From: Paenibacillus artemisiicola
Lineage (GTDB): Bacteria > Bacillota > Bacilli > Paenibacillales > Paenibacillaceae
Assembly (NCBI RefSeq): GCF_017652985.1
Contig: NZ_JAGGDJ010000008.1
Coordinates: 1-64,000 of the forward strand
DNA: 64,000 nucleotides
Direction: 5' to 3'
Both the position numbers and the translations under genes were made by a program. The notes under the pieces are model-generated. The model saw only the letters and a program-made list of their open reading frames with translations. It did not search any database and was not told where the DNA came from. This document shows positions 48,535 through 58,097 of this stretch, one piece after another. Positions within the stretch are counted from its first letter, which is position 1. Each line of letters starts with the position of its first letter.

Positions 48535-48602
48535 AAAGGGTACCCTCCTCAGCCCGAGCGGAACGCTCGCATCATGTTGGCTAACGGTAGGATACCCTTT
48601 TT
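48535..48602 (-). promoter_or_regulatory. RNA hairpin covering the ribosome site of the zinc-ribbon gene
   Basis: AAAGGGTACCCT (48535-48546) and AGGATACCCTTT (48589-48600) pair over 12 bp with one G-T, enclosing a second 6-bp hairpin CGAGCG/CGCTCG (48555-48569). In the minus-strand transcript the stem includes part of the GAGGAGGG ribosome site (48543-48550). It could regulate translation or act as a weak terminator of the preceding gene. Confidence 0.55.
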
Positions 48603-48628
48603 ATTTTCGTATTGATACGCCGCTCCGG

Positions 48629-49624
48629 TTACAGCTTCATGCTGCTGCTGTGGCCGGGCGACAGCTTGGCCGTCGGGTCGACGTACACCTTGGCGTTATT
48701 GATGGCCGTCGGCGCTTCGCCGAAGCCGACGGCGATCAGCTTCAATTTGCCGGGATACGTGGTGATGTCGCCGGCCGCGAATATGCCCGGAATGCTCGTT
48801 TCCATGCGCGAATCAACGAGAATGGAGCCGTTGTCGATGTCCAAGCCCCACTCGGCGATCGGTCCGAGCGCCGAGACGAAGCCGAAGTTCACGATGACGT
48901 CGTCGATCGCCAGCTCTTCGGACTCGCCCGTCTTGACGTGCCGAAGCGTCGTGCTTTCGATCCGATCCGGCCCGCTAAGCGCCGCTATCTCGTACGGCGT
49001 CCGCACGCGGACGCTGGATTTCATCAGATTCTCGACGCTATGCTCATGCGCCCTGAATTTGTCGCGCCGGTGAATCAACGTGACGCTCGCCGCGATCGGC
49101 TCCAGCATGAGCGACCAGTCGACCGCCGAGTCGCCGCCGCCGCTGACGAGCACGTGCCGGCCGCGGAACCGGCTTAAGTCGCTGATGAAGTAATGCAGGT
49201 TCTGCTTCTCGAAGCGCGCCGCTTCCTCCAGCTCCAGCCTGCGGGGTTCGAACGCGCCGACGCCGGCCGTAATGATGACGGACTTGGCATAATGGGTCGT
49301 CTTGTCCGTCACGATGGCGAAGTCGCGCTCGTCGCGCTTCACGACCTCCAGAACTTTCTCTTCCAATAATATCTCGGGTTCGAACAGCGCCATTTGCTGT
49401 TTCAGCTGCTCGACCAGCTCGCCCGCGGTCACTTTCGGAAAGCCGGCGACGTCGTAAATATGCTTCTCGGGGTACAAAGCCGCGAGCTGGCCGCCCAGCT
49501 GCGGCATGCTTTCGATGATTTTGACGGAAGCCTGGCGCATGCCGCCGTAAAACGCGGCGAACATGCCGGCCGGGCCGCCGCCGATGATGGCGATATCGAC
49601 TTGCGGGGAAGCGGAACTGGACAC
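48629..49624 (-). CDS. Ferredoxin-NADP reductase, YumC type
   Basis: A 331-aa thioredoxin-reductase-like flavoprotein lacking the active-site Cys pair, which identifies the YumC class. FAD motif GGGPAGM, NADPH motif SGGGDSAVD and the C-terminal [14 protein letters not shown] are present. It reduces ferredoxin or flavodoxin with NADPH. GTG 49624 follows GGAGGTG. It is divergent from the NDH-2 gene at 49971. Confidence 0.95.
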   Translation of the reverse strand: MSSSASPQVDIAIIGGGPAGMFAAFYGGMRQASVKIIESMPQLGGQLAALYPEKHIYDVAGFPKVTAGELVEQLKQQMALFEPEILLEEKVLEVVKRDERDFAIVTDKTTHYAKSVIITAGVGAFEPRRLELEEAARFEKQNLHYFISDLSRFRGRHVLVSGGGDSAVDWSLMLEPIAASVTLIHRRDKFRAHEHSVENLMKSSVRVRTPYEIAALSGPDRIESTTLRHVKTGESEELAIDDVIVNFGFVSALGPIAEWGLDIDNGSILVDSRMETSIPGIFAAGDITTYPGKLKLIAVGFGEAPTAINNAKVYVDPTAKLSPGHSSSMKL

Positions 49625-49757
49625 GGTCTACACCTCCAAAAAGTTGAAAATCATCACGGAAGATCCGCCTTTCTTTCAGTACATTATATATGGTTTACAA
49701 GCCAATTTGAAAGATGGAAATTGGATGTTATTCTAAAGTTTTTCGTATATTTTACCC

Positions 49758-49786
49758 TTGAAGTTTACGGGAAAAGTTTGTATCAT
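49758..49786 (+). promoter_or_regulatory. Sigma-A promoter of second NDH-2 gene
   Basis: TTGAAG, 17-bp spacer, TATCAT, giving a leader of about 180 nt. Confidence 0.6.
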
Positions 49787-49903
49787 GTGTGGTATTAGTA
49801 ACGGGGTGTCGAAAGGCGCCGGGCACGTTTTATAACATAAATGAACATGAAGATTCGCACACTACAGGCAAGAAATGATAAATGATTGTCTGTTTTTGCT
49901 TGT

Positions 49904-49921
49904 TTGTGTAAATTTTCACTT
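49904..49921. promoter_or_regulatory. Rex/Fnr-like palindrome before NDH-2
   Basis: TTGTGTAAATTTTCACTT matches the Rex half-sites TTGTGAA/TTCACAA at 11 of 14 positions and the Fnr-type TGTGA-N6-TCACA with two mismatches. Redox control of an NDH-2 gene is known for B. subtilis Rex. Confidence 0.4.
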
Positions 49922-49970
49922 ACTTAACCTAGAGAAAGAAAAAGACTTTACGAATGGATGGGATACTGCG

Positions 49971-51164
49971 ATGAGCAACATACCGAAAATTGTGATTCTG
50001 GGTGCCGGTTACGGCGGCATCCTCACGGCGCTTCGGCTGCAGAAAGAGTTGAATTACAATGAAGCCGACGTCACGCTCGTCAACAAGCACGACTATCATT
50101 ATTTCACGACTCATCTGCATATGCCGGCCGCGGGTACGGACAAGACGGAAAATGCGCGCGTCAGCATCTCCAAGCTTATCGATGAGTTCAAAATCGACTT
50201 CGTGAAATCGACGGTCGTGCAAATCCGGACGCAGGACAAAAAAGTCATCCTCGAGGACGGGACGCTTTCTTACGATTATCTCGTCATCGGCCTCGGGGGC
50301 GAGCCGGAGACGTTCGGAATCCCCGGTATGCTCGAATACGCCATGAACATCCGCAGCCTCAACTCGGTCCGGTTGATCCGCGAACATATCGAATACCAAT
50401 TCGCCCGCTATAAGCGCGAGCCGCACCGTACCGATTATCTGACCTTCGTCGTCGGCGGCGCCGGTTTCACGGGCATCGAATTCGTCGGCGAGCTGGCCGA
50501 CCGGATTCCGGAGCTGTGCAAGCAGAACGACGTGGACCGCTCGCTCGTCAAAATCTACAACGTCGAAGCGGCGCCGACGGCGCTCCCGGGCTTCGATCCG
50601 GAGCTGGTGGAATACGCGATGAACGTGCTGACGAACAAAGGCGTCACGTTCCGCATCGGTACCGCCATCAAAGAATGCACGCCGGACGGCGTCGTCGTCG
50701 GGGACAACGAAGAGATCCGCGCGGCGACGGTCATCTGGGCGGCAGGCGTCCGCGGCAACCGGCTGATCGAAGAAGCGGGCATCGAGACGATGCGCGGCCG
50801 CGTGAAGGTCGACGAATTCCTTCGCGTGCCCGGTCACGAGAATATCTATGTCGTCGGGGACAATTCCCTGATGTTCAATCCGGAGGGCCGCCCGTATCCG
50901 CCGACCGCGCAAATCGCCATGCAGCAGGGCGTCGTCTGCGCGCATAATCTGGTGGCGTCCATCCGCAACCAGCCGCAGAAGAAGTTCGAGTTCAAGAACA
51001 AAGGCACGGTCGCGTCCTTGGGCAAGGGCGAAGCGGTCGGGCTGGCGTTCGGCAAGAAGTACAAGGGCCGCGTGGCGGCTTGGCTGAAGAAGATGATCGA
51101 TATCCGCTACCTTTATATCATCGGCGGGATTCCGCTCGTGCTCCGCAAAGGGAAATTCCTGTAA
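49971..51164 (+). CDS. NDH-2 type NADH dehydrogenase (YumB-like)
   Basis: A 397-aa flavoprotein. ATG 49971 (MSNIPKIVILGAGYGG) is preferred to a longer frame from 49875. FAD motif GAGYGG, NAD motif VGGAGFTG and DNSLMF/ENIYVVGD region are present, with a C-terminal amphipathic segment (VAAWLKKMIDIRYLY) that can attach to the membrane. It reduces menaquinone with NADH. It overlaps the following short gene by 1 nt. Confidence 0.95.
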   Translation: MSNIPKIVILGAGYGGILTALRLQKELNYNEADVTLVNKHDYHYFTTHLHMPAAGTDKTENARVSISKLIDEFKIDFVKSTVVQIRTQDKKVILEDGTLSYDYLVIGLGGEPETFGIPGMLEYAMNIRSLNSVRLIREHIEYQFARYKREPHRTDYLTFVVGGAGFTGIEFVGELADRIPELCKQNDVDRSLVKIYNVEAAPTALPGFDPELVEYAMNVLTNKGVTFRIGTAIKECTPDGVVVGDNEEIRAATVIWAAGVRGNRLIEEAGIETMRGRVKVDEFLRVPGHENIYVVGDNSLMFNPEGRPYPPTAQIAMQQGVVCAHNLVASIRNQPQKKFEFKNKGTVASLGKGEAVGLAFGKKYKGRVAAWLKKMIDIRYLYIIGGIPLVLRKGKFL

Positions 51165-51418
51165 TGCGCCACTGCAGCGTGCAGGTGCGCGGGCTGCTGA
51201 CGCGAGAGGAGCTGGACCGGTATAACGCGCTCATGGAGGTCGGATCGTTCCTGGAGTCGCAGAACCGCTATGATCTCGCGTATACGGTGCAGAAGGAAGT
51301 CGATCTGCTCATTCTGCCGGCGATCGAGCGGCTGAAGGAGAAGAGCCGCGAGCGCGACCGTCAGACGGAAGCATACCTGGAAGCGAAGCGGCTGCTTGAA
51401 GAGGACGACGAGGATTAA
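51164..51418 (+). CDS. Short helical protein coupled to NDH-2
   Basis: An 84-aa mostly helical, charged protein (REELDRYNALMEVGSFLESQ, EKSRERDRQTEAYLEAKRLL). ATG 51164 uses the last base of the NDH-2 stop, so translation is coupled. No family is recognised. The operon link suggests a role with the respiratory enzyme, but this is inference. Confidence 0.72.
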   Translation: MRHCSVQVRGLLTREELDRYNALMEVGSFLESQNRYDLAYTVQKEVDLLILPAIERLKEKSRERDRQTEAYLEAKRLLEEDDED

Positions 51419-51435
51419 GCGGATTTATATAGAAG

Positions 51436-51475
51436 AAAGCGGATGGAACCCGAAGGCCTCCATCCGCTTTTTTTT
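51436..51475 (+). terminator. Rho-independent terminator
   Basis: A perfect 12-bp stem (51436-51447 with 51459-51470) and eight T. Confidence 0.92.
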
Positions 51476-51498
51476 GGCGTAATCGCAGGAACGCCGGC

Positions 51499-52245
51499 TT
51501 AAACGCGGAGCATCTCCGCGACCTTCTCTTCGGTCAGGCGGTTGCCGACGTAGAAGTCGCCGAAATCGCCGAAGCGCGCGCTCACTTCATCGAAGCGCAT
51601 TTCATACACCAGCTTCTTGAACTGCAGCGCCTCGTCCGCGAAGAGCGTGACGCCCCATTCCCAGTTATCGAAGCCGACGGAGCCGGTGATGATCTGTTTG
51701 ACTTTGCCGGCGTACTTCCGGCCGATCATGCCATGGCTGCGCATCATTTCTTTGCGCTCGTCCATCGACAGCATGTACCAGTTGTCGTTGCCTTGGCGGC
51801 GCTTGTTCATCGGATAGAAGCAAATATGGTTCCATTTCGGCAGAATCGGCTTCAGGCGCGCGACGATTTCCGGGTTTTGCAGCGGGTCGGAGCCAGGCTG
51901 GCCCATGTAGTTGCTCAGCTCGACGACGCTGACGTACGAATGCGCCGGAATCGTGAACGCGGCGAACGCGGATTTGTTAAACGCCGTCTCGAGCTCGTTC
52001 AGCTCCTCGAGCGTCTCGCGCAGATGCATCAGCACGAAATCCGCCTTCTGGCCGACGATGGAATAGAACGCGGTGCTGCCTTGCTTGCCGTCTTCGACGG
52101 ACTGCCACTGCTTGAGGAACGCGTTCAGCTCGTCCAGCGCGAGACCGCGCTCTTCGTCGTCCGCCGCGGTCCACGCGATCCAGTCGATGGAGCGGAAATC
52201 ATGCAGCGCGTACCAGCCTTCCAGCGTTTGAGCCGCTTCACTCAT
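51499..52245 (-). CDS. hemQ: Coproheme decarboxylase HemQ
   Basis: A 248-aa chlorite-dismutase-fold protein (B. subtilis YwfI). It oxidatively decarboxylates coproheme III to heme b, the final step of the Gram-positive coproporphyrin-dependent route. Typical blocks are the active-site Tyr in [11 protein letters not shown] and the proximal His in [18 protein letters not shown], with [15 protein letters not shown]. It supplies heme for ctaB and ctaA and for the cytochromes in this window. Confidence 0.96.
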   Translation of the reverse strand: MSEAAQTLEGWYALHDFRSIDWIAWTAADDEERGLALDELNAFLKQWQSVEDGKQGSTAFYSIVGQKADFVLMHLRETLEELNELETAFNKSAFAAFTIPAHSYVSVVELSNYMGQPGSDPLQNPEIVARLKPILPKWNHICFYPMNKRRQGNDNWYMLSMDERKEMMRSHGMIGRKYAGKVKQIITGSVGFDNWEWGVTLFADEALQFKKLVYEMRFDEVSARFGDFGDFYVGNRLTEEKVAEMLRV

Positions 52246-52413
52246 TTGTCATCTCTCCTGTCTGTTTTTGCGATACTAACCCATGTCGCATTCATTGTAT
52301 CCCAACGGCGGCGGCGAGAGCAAATGGCGGACTTGTGACAACATGGCATTAGAAATTGACTTCCAATTCGCCATCTACTACACTATTTGTAGCGAAAGGG
52401 GAAGAGTTTCCGC

Positions 52414-52719
52414 ATGAATACGGATGTTAACATTTTGCAGCTCGTCATCGCGACGGTATTGTTTTTCGTGATGATGTTCGGAATCGGGTTCATCTTGAAC
52501 ATGCTGCTCAAAACGACCTTTTTTCCGATATATTTATTCCTGATCGTGCTGGTGCCGGTCTTCATCTGGCAAACCTGGGACAACTCGAAGACGTTCTCGG
52601 GCAATTTCACGTCCTTCACGTTCGTCGATATCTTGCCGGGCATCGGCGCCTTGATCGGCGCGTACATCAGCGGCACGACGATTCGCCTGCTTCGCCGCGG
52701 CGGGTACAAAATGTTCTAG
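52414..52719 (+). CDS. YuiB-like membrane protein
   Basis: A 101-aa protein with three helices (about 8-28, 32-52 and 71-90) and a polar loop between. In B. subtilis yuiB lies beside yumB and yumC, and both homologues (NDH-2 at 49971 and YumC at 48629) are nearby here. Function unknown. ATG 52414 follows AAAGGGG at a 12-base distance. Confidence 0.82.
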   Translation: MNTDVNILQLVIATVLFFVMMFGIGFILNMLLKTTFFPIYLFLIVLVPVFIWQTWDNSKTFSGNFTSFTFVDILPGIGALIGAYISGTTIRLLRRGGYKMF

Positions 52720-52835
52720 GACGCAAGAACGGCTTCCGGTACGGCCATACTAAGGGAAAACGCGGGCGATGACGGCCGCGGCACGCGCTGCCGCGGATGA
52801 TTCGGATCGCCGCGCGCCAACCGAGGTGAAGGGCT

Positions 52836-53714
52836 GTGCCGTTTTTTCGTATGGGGGATGTCGAGCTGCACCGGCATGAACCGGCCGGCGGCGGGAAGGA
52901 CGGGACGATCGTCTGCGTCCATCCGCCTTGCCTGACGGGCCGGCTGTTCGAGAGCGTCGAGCGCGAGCTGGGGAACGGGCTGCGGACCGTGCGCTGGGAT
53001 GTTCGCGGCCACGGCCGGAGCAGTGCGGGAAGCGCAAGGCTGACGCTGGCCATGATCGCCGAGGATATGCGGCATCTGCTGGACGATACCGGCGCGAAGC
53101 GGGCGTACGTCTGCGCGTACGGAGCCGGCGCGCCGGCCGCGCTTACCGCGCTGCTGCTCCATCCGGAGCGCTTCGCGGGCGCCGTGCTGCTGTCCGGCAG
53201 CCTGCCGTACGCCGACATCCGAAGCCGCTCCAAGCTGCAGGCGGCGTACGTGTCGAGCCTGCTTGCGCCGAAGGGGCCGATCGCGTTCCGGGCGGCTTGG
53301 CACGAGGGGCGGACGCGAGCGGAGTTCGAAGAGCTGCGGCAGGAGGCGAGCTTGGGCGACCCCGGCAAGTGGCGGGATTACGCCGCGGCATGTTTGGACG
53401 GCCGGCTGGACAGGCAGATTCGCCAGATCAAGCAGCCGGTGCTGCTGCTCTACGGCGCGAAGGATGCGGCAGGGGCGGACCACGCGGCGCGGCTGCACCG
53501 GCTGCTGCCGAACAGCGAGCTGTACGGGATTATCGGCGCGAAGGGCCAGCTGGCGACGCGCGAACCGAAAACGACGGCATTCGTCATCCGGCAGTGGTCG
53601 GACAAGCAGGCGCATCCGGAAATCGCCGATACGCACGAGGAGCGCGAGCAGCTGCTGCGGGAGCTGGCCGAGCACGGCGCCAAGGAGCCGGGCCGAGCCG
53701 GGCTGGTTCATTGA
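52836..53714 (+). CDS. Alpha/beta-hydrolase-fold protein lacking catalytic Ser and His
   Basis: A 292-aa protein with the overall alpha/beta hydrolase layout (VHPPCLTGRLF, RWDVRGHGRSS, a lid region, LYGAKDAAG). The nucleophile elbow reads AYGAG (Gly96 where Ser is expected), and the segment that should hold the catalytic His (IIGAKGQLATREPK) contains no His. The Asp-type residues remain. It is therefore probably non-enzymatic or uses another mechanism. GTG 52836 follows GAGGTGAAGGG. A strong terminator follows. Confidence 0.83.
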   Translation: MPFFRMGDVELHRHEPAGGGKDGTIVCVHPPCLTGRLFESVERELGNGLRTVRWDVRGHGRSSAGSARLTLAMIAEDMRHLLDDTGAKRAYVCAYGAGAPAALTALLLHPERFAGAVLLSGSLPYADIRSRSKLQAAYVSSLLAPKGPIAFRAAWHEGRTRAEFEELRQEASLGDPGKWRDYAAACLDGRLDRQIRQIKQPVLLLYGAKDAAGADHAARLHRLLPNSELYGIIGAKGQLATREPKTTAFVIRQWSDKQAHPEIADTHEEREQLLRELAEHGAKEPGRAGLVH

Positions 53715-53734
53715 AGGCCGAAACGAATCGAGGG

Positions 53735-53770
53735 AAAATTCCCTGTCCCCAGGGGAATTTTCTTTTTTTT
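53735..53770 (+). terminator. Rho-independent terminator
   Basis: AAAATTCCC and GGGGAATTTT with one bulge, followed by eight T. Confidence 0.9.
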
Positions 53771-53844
53771 GCGTCCTGAAACGGACGTCTCTTTTATGAT
53801 AAACTAGGTACAAGAATCCAAGACGGACGGAGTCGAGGAATGAG

Positions 53845-55377
53845 ATGCGGATCGGCAGCATGCACCAATTCACGGAACATCACCGCTTTTACACCTTTCG
53901 CGCTTTTTCGCTAAGCGCCGTCGACCGGAAGATGATCGGGCTAATCTATCAATCCATGGTCGGCGCGTTCGCGGCCGGTCTCTATCAGCTGCTCTACCAG
54001 CAGGTGGCGGAGGACCGCGTGGGCTATTCGCTGCTGGAGCCGCAGCGGAAGCTGCTGCTCGGGCTGGGGCTCGACATGCACGAACGGGGCCGGCAGGAGC
54101 TGGCGAATCAGGCGTCGCGGCTCGAGGCGGTCGGCCTGCTTCAGGTGACGCGCCTCGGTGTGCCGGATAACGACGACGTCGTGTACGAATACGAAATCGC
54201 GAAGCCGCTGTCGCCGGACGAGTTCTTCGACAGCCCGCATCTGACGCTGCTGCTGCGGGACAAGGTCGGCAAGCATGCGGTCATCGCGCTGCGGGAATCG
54301 TTTTACGCCAAGGAAGCCGACGAGCTGGCGGGCGCGGAGCTGACGCGGGAGAACATTTCGGTGCCGTTCTACGAGCTGTTCCGGCTCAACGCGCAGGGCT
54401 TCGATCCCGAGCTGGAGCAGGCTTTGACGGAGGTGGCGCCCGCGAGGCAGCCGGTGCCGAAGCCGCAGCAGACCGAAACCGCCGGCATCCAGTACGGCGA
54501 GATCATCATCCGCTTCCCGCGCAATTCCGCGAACCGGCAGTACGTCGAGCGCCTGCGCGGCAACGAGGAAGCGATGGCGCAGCTCAACTACGTGGCGTAC
54601 AAGTACAGCCTGAGCGTCGTGGATTTGTGCCGGCTGCTCGACGAGGACGACGTGTTCGCGGCCGGCGGCGAGCTGCTGCTCGACGAGCTGCAGCTTCGGG
54701 GCAATCAGCTGTACCGGCAGGACCGCAAGCGCAGCGACGAGCGGCAGCGTCTGTACGGCCGGCTCGAGGCCGTCAAGGCCGAGGAAGGCAAGCGAGCCGA
54801 CGCCGGCGACGACGTGCCCGAGGAAGTGGCCGTTCAGGCCGAATTCTACATGGACGTGCCCGCGCAGCTGGCCGGGCGCTGCGACATTCACCAATACAAC
54901 ATGCTGATGCGCAACGAGCCGCATACGCGGTTCATTACGCGTTTCTTCCCGGGGGCCGTGCCGGAATGGCTGATCCGGGTGTTCGAGGTCATCGATCATA
55001 ATTACCGGCTGCAGGGCGCCGTCATCAACGTGCTGATCCATTACGTGCTCGGCATGAACGACGCGCAGCGCGTGACGAAGACGTACATCGACGCCGTCGC
55101 TTCCAACATGCTGGTGAAGGGCATCGATTCCTTCGAACGGGCCGTCGGCTACGTCAGGGAACAGCTGAAGCTGGAGCAGGACAAGGAACGCCGCAGGGAG
55201 CAAGGCGCTTCGGCGCCGCGAAGAAGCGGGGGAAATGCCGCTGCCGCCGCCGCGAAGGGCAGGCGCAAGCCCCAGATTCCGATCATGCCGGATACGCCGA
55301 ACGGCGCGCCGGTGACGGAAGAGGAGCTGGCGGAAATTCTCCGGGTGGCGCGCAAGCTGGACGGAAAATCAACGTAA
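53845..55377 (+). CDS. dnaB: Replication initiation and membrane attachment protein DnaB
   Basis: A 510-aa DnaD-superfamily protein. It has the two DDBH1/DDBH2-type regions and the KTYIDAVASNMLVKGI-type C-terminal block. In Bacillus, DnaB with DnaD and DnaI loads helicase at oriC and during restart and tethers the origin to the membrane. The gene is paired with dnaI 17 bp downstream, the standard Firmicute order. A Pro/Arg-rich tail is at the end. Confidence 0.95.
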   Translation: MRIGSMHQFTEHHRFYTFRAFSLSAVDRKMIGLIYQSMVGAFAAGLYQLLYQQVAEDRVGYSLLEPQRKLLLGLGLDMHERGRQELANQASRLEAVGLLQVTRLGVPDNDDVVYEYEIAKPLSPDEFFDSPHLTLLLRDKVGKHAVIALRESFYAKEADELAGAELTRENISVPFYELFRLNAQGFDPELEQALTEVAPARQPVPKPQQTETAGIQYGEIIIRFPRNSANRQYVERLRGNEEAMAQLNYVAYKYSLSVVDLCRLLDEDDVFAAGGELLLDELQLRGNQLYRQDRKRSDERQRLYGRLEAVKAEEGKRADAGDDVPEEVAVQAEFYMDVPAQLAGRCDIHQYNMLMRNEPHTRFITRFFPGAVPEWLIRVFEVIDHNYRLQGAVINVLIHYVLGMNDAQRVTKTYIDAVASNMLVKGIDSFERAVGYVREQLKLEQDKERRREQGASAPRRSGGNAAAAAAKGRRKPQIPIMPDTPNGAPVTEEELAEILRVARKLDGKST

Positions 55378-55394
55378 GATGAGGTGAGACCGCG

Positions 55395-56354
55395 ATGGCG
55401 ATGGAATCGTTGGGCGACCTGCTGAAGGCGATGCCGGGCGGCAGGAACGTGAGGGAGCAGGCCGACAGGCTGATGGCCGAGCTGCTGGAGGACCCGCTGG
55501 TCGGAAGGCTTCGCGGCAAATATCCGGAGCTTGACGACGCGACGATCCGGCTGAATTTGAACCGCGTCTATCAGTGCGCGAAGGAATATCGGAACTGCTC
55601 GAATTGTCCGGGGCTCGATCAATGTCCCAATGATTTCGAAGGGCATTACACCGAGCTGACGGTCGAGACGCTCGGCGAGCTGGTGCAGCTGAACGACCGC
55701 AAGGTGCCTTGCAAGAAGCTGACGGCCAGACAGTCGGAAACCCGGATTCGCAGCCGCATTCGCAGCTTCTATATCGACGAACGGGCGCTGTCCCAGGGGT
55801 ATTCCGCGGACGAGATCGTCAAGAAAGACCTGGAGCGCGTGAAGGCCGTCGGACAGATCGTCAATTACATCGACCGCACGAAGGAAAAGGGATTGCAGGC
55901 GGAAGGATTGTATTTGACCGGGTCGTTCGGGACAGGCAAGACGTTTCTGATGTGCTATATGCTGCATGAGCTCGCGAAGACGGGTCATACGGGCGCGATC
56001 GTGTACATGCCGGAATTCGTGGAAGACATGAAGGCGCTCATGTTCGAGCAGGGCAAGCTGAAGGAAACGATGGATATTCTGAAAGACACGGATCTGCTCG
56101 TGTTCGACGACATCGGCGCGGAGAATTTGAATCCGTGGGTGCGGGACCACGTGCTCGGCTCCATCCTGAATTACCGGATGAACCGCAAGCCGACCTTCTA
56201 TACGTCCAATTATGGCCTCGACGAGATCGAGCAGCATTTCAGCTTCACGAACAAGGACGGGGACGACCTGCATAAAGGCCAGCGGCTGATGGACCGTATC
56301 CGGCCGTACGTGCAGCCGGTTCACGTGACGGGGCAGAATAAACGCGGCCGATAA
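55395..56354 (+). CDS. dnaI: Helicase loader DnaI
   Basis: A 319-aa AAA+ ATPase. An N-terminal zinc-binding domain has Cys61, Cys68, Cys71 and Cys77 (CAKEYRNCSNCPGLDQC). Walker A is GSFGTGKT (176-183) and Walker B is LLVFDDIG. It loads the replicative helicase onto single-stranded DNA. It follows dnaB with a 17-bp gap. Confidence 0.96.
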   Translation: MAMESLGDLLKAMPGGRNVREQADRLMAELLEDPLVGRLRGKYPELDDATIRLNLNRVYQCAKEYRNCSNCPGLDQCPNDFEGHYTELTVETLGELVQLNDRKVPCKKLTARQSETRIRSRIRSFYIDERALSQGYSADEIVKKDLERVKAVGQIVNYIDRTKEKGLQAEGLYLTGSFGTGKTFLMCYMLHELAKTGHTGAIVYMPEFVEDMKALMFEQGKLKETMDILKDTDLLVFDDIGAENLNPWVRDHVLGSILNYRMNRKPTFYTSNYGLDEIEQHFSFTNKDGDDLHKGQRLMDRIRPYVQPVHVTGQNKRGR

Positions 56355-56443
56355 CGGGGGCTATAGGCCGTCCCGAAGCCGTGGGTACGCGATAATAATT
56401 GAAGCAACCTGCACGTATCAACTTCATTCGCGATACCAACAAA

Positions 56444-56479
56444 AAAGAGCCTGCCGTTCAGTCGAACGGCAGGCTCTTT
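56444..56479 (-). terminator. Terminator of the SLH gene
   Basis: A perfect 16-bp stem (56444-56459 with 56464-56479) followed on the minus strand by a T run. It also backs the dnaI end. Confidence 0.92.
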
Positions 56480-56505
56480 CGTATCTTCTCCGGTTGATCG
56501 CGGAA

Positions 56506-58023
56506 TCAAGCGAACAGCAGGTTGTACAGCACTTTCGCCGCTTCCGCGCGAATGGCGCTGCTGCGCGGCGTGAAGCGATTGTCGCTGCCGGTCATCAGGC
56601 CGGCGTGAACGGCGTCTTGGACGGCTTCCTTCGCCCAGCCGCTTACCGCAGCCGCGTCCTTGAAGCCCGCGAGGTCGGAGGCGGTACCGCCCGCGGCCGA
56701 GCCGCTGCGCTTCTCGTAGACGTTGACGATCATGATGGCCATTTCTTGGCGCGTGATCGCCTTCGACGGCTCGAACTTGCCGCCGCCCGTTCCGGTGACG
56801 ATGCCGTTCTCGTACGCCGCGGCGACGGTGTCGGCATACCAGCTGCCGGCCGGCACGTCGCCGAACGGCGCGGCATTGGACGCCTGGAGGCCCAGCGCGC
56901 GGACGAGCATCGTCGCGAATTCGGCGCGGGTAACGTTCGTCTTCGGTTCGAAGGCATCGGACGAGACGCCTTCCACGACATGCTTCGCGGTCAGCTCTTG
57001 AATGACGTCCGCCGCCCAATAAGAGGCCGGCACGTCCTTAAATGTCTTCAGATAGGAGAAGACGCCGTATTTGCTGAAATGGCTGACGTCCGCCGTGATG
57101 ACGCCGTCCTTCACGGTGCCGCCGACGTATTCGATGGCGCCCGCGTCGGTAAGGTAGTAGATGCCGGCAAGACGCGCATTGGCGTCGGCCGTCAGGCGCA
57201 GCTGCAGCTGGACCGGCTTGGCGAAGCTCTCCAGCTTCTTCGACGTGCCGTCCTTCAGGACGACGCTCAGCGACAGCTCGTACGCCTGGCCTTGCGGCGA
57301 GAGCCCCGCGCCGGCTGCGCCGGCGACGGCCGAAGCCGCTTCAGCGGCGCTCAGCGCGCGAACGTTCAGCGCGAAGCTGGCGTCGCTGTCCGTGCCGGTC
57401 AGCTCCGCAAGCGCGGCGAGCACTTCTTTGGGCAGCGTGACGCTGCCGCCGGCGAGCGCGATGCGCAGGCTGTTGTCGCCGACCGTCTGACGGACGGCGG
57501 GCGGGAACAGAAGCTGCAGGTTCGCGGCCGTCGATTTGCTCGCATCCAGCGTCGCGATGCCGTTGGCCGGCGCGGAGACGTCGGACGTCGTGAATCTCAC
57601 CTGCTGGGCGGCAGGGTCGACGGGAGGCGTAACGGGCGGGATATAGACCGTACCGTTGTTGCTCGTGACGCTGAACGTCGCGGTGGAGACGTCGCTTCCT
57701 TGGCCCGCTACGACCTGATAATGACCGACTGCCGCGCTCGACGAGAGCGCGAACGAGTCCCGGTACTTGCCTTCGCTCGCCTTAACGGCGTCGAAGAACA
57801 GGATGGTCCCGTCGGGATTCAAGACCTTGATGATGACTTCTTGGGCGTTCGTCGTGCCGCTGATCGTAACGGTGCCGCCTTGCGCAAGGCTGGCGATGGC
57901 GTCGATGGTCGTGCCGGCCGTCGCGTTGATCGAAGCTTCGGCGGCGAAAGCGGCGGACGGAATCGCCGCGGGAACCGCAAGCGACAAGGCGAGTGCCGCC
58001 AGAAGGGCTGCTTTTCTCTTCAA
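56506..58023 (-). CDS. S-layer homology domain surface protein
   Basis: A 505-aa exported protein. TTG 58023 follows AAAGGAGA. After a signal peptide of about 28 residues there are beta-rich domains (about 30-330) and three C-terminal SLH domains (from about 335: FKDVPASYWAADVIQELTAK, FGDVPAGSWYADTVAAAYE, FKDAAAVSGWAKEAVQDAV). SLH domains hold proteins to pyruvylated wall polysaccharide. The gene is 74 bp after the large nucleotidase, so it may be co-transcribed. Confidence 0.9.
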   Translation of the reverse strand: MKRKAALLAALALSLAVPAAIPSAAFAAEASINATAGTTIDAIASLAQGGTVTISGTTNAQEVIIKVLNPDGTILFFDAVKASEGKYRDSFALSSSAAVGHYQVVAGQGSDVSTATFSVTSNNGTVYIPPVTPPVDPAAQQVRFTTSDVSAPANGIATLDASKSTAANLQLLFPPAVRQTVGDNSLRIALAGGSVTLPKEVLAALAELTGTDSDASFALNVRALSAAEAASAVAGAAGAGLSPQGQAYELSLSVVLKDGTSKKLESFAKPVQLQLRLTADANARLAGIYYLTDAGAIEYVGGTVKDGVITADVSHFSKYGVFSYLKTFKDVPASYWAADVIQELTAKHVVEGVSSDAFEPKTNVTRAEFATMLVRALGLQASNAAPFGDVPAGSWYADTVAAAYENGIVTGTGGGKFEPSKAITRQEMAIMIVNVYEKRSGSAAGGTASDLAGFKDAAAVSGWAKEAVQDAVHAGLMTGSDNRFTPRSSAIRAEAAKVLYNLLFA

Positions 58024-58097
58024 CGATGATTCTCCTTTCTGATGAGGCGGCCCGGAACGATCGCAGAGACCGGCTCCGGGCGCGCCTTCGGCATGGA

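Noticed and set aside
49875..49970. Longer N-terminus for NDH-2
   Set aside because: No ribosome site and no family conservation before the FAD motif, and the Rex-like palindrome lies inside it.
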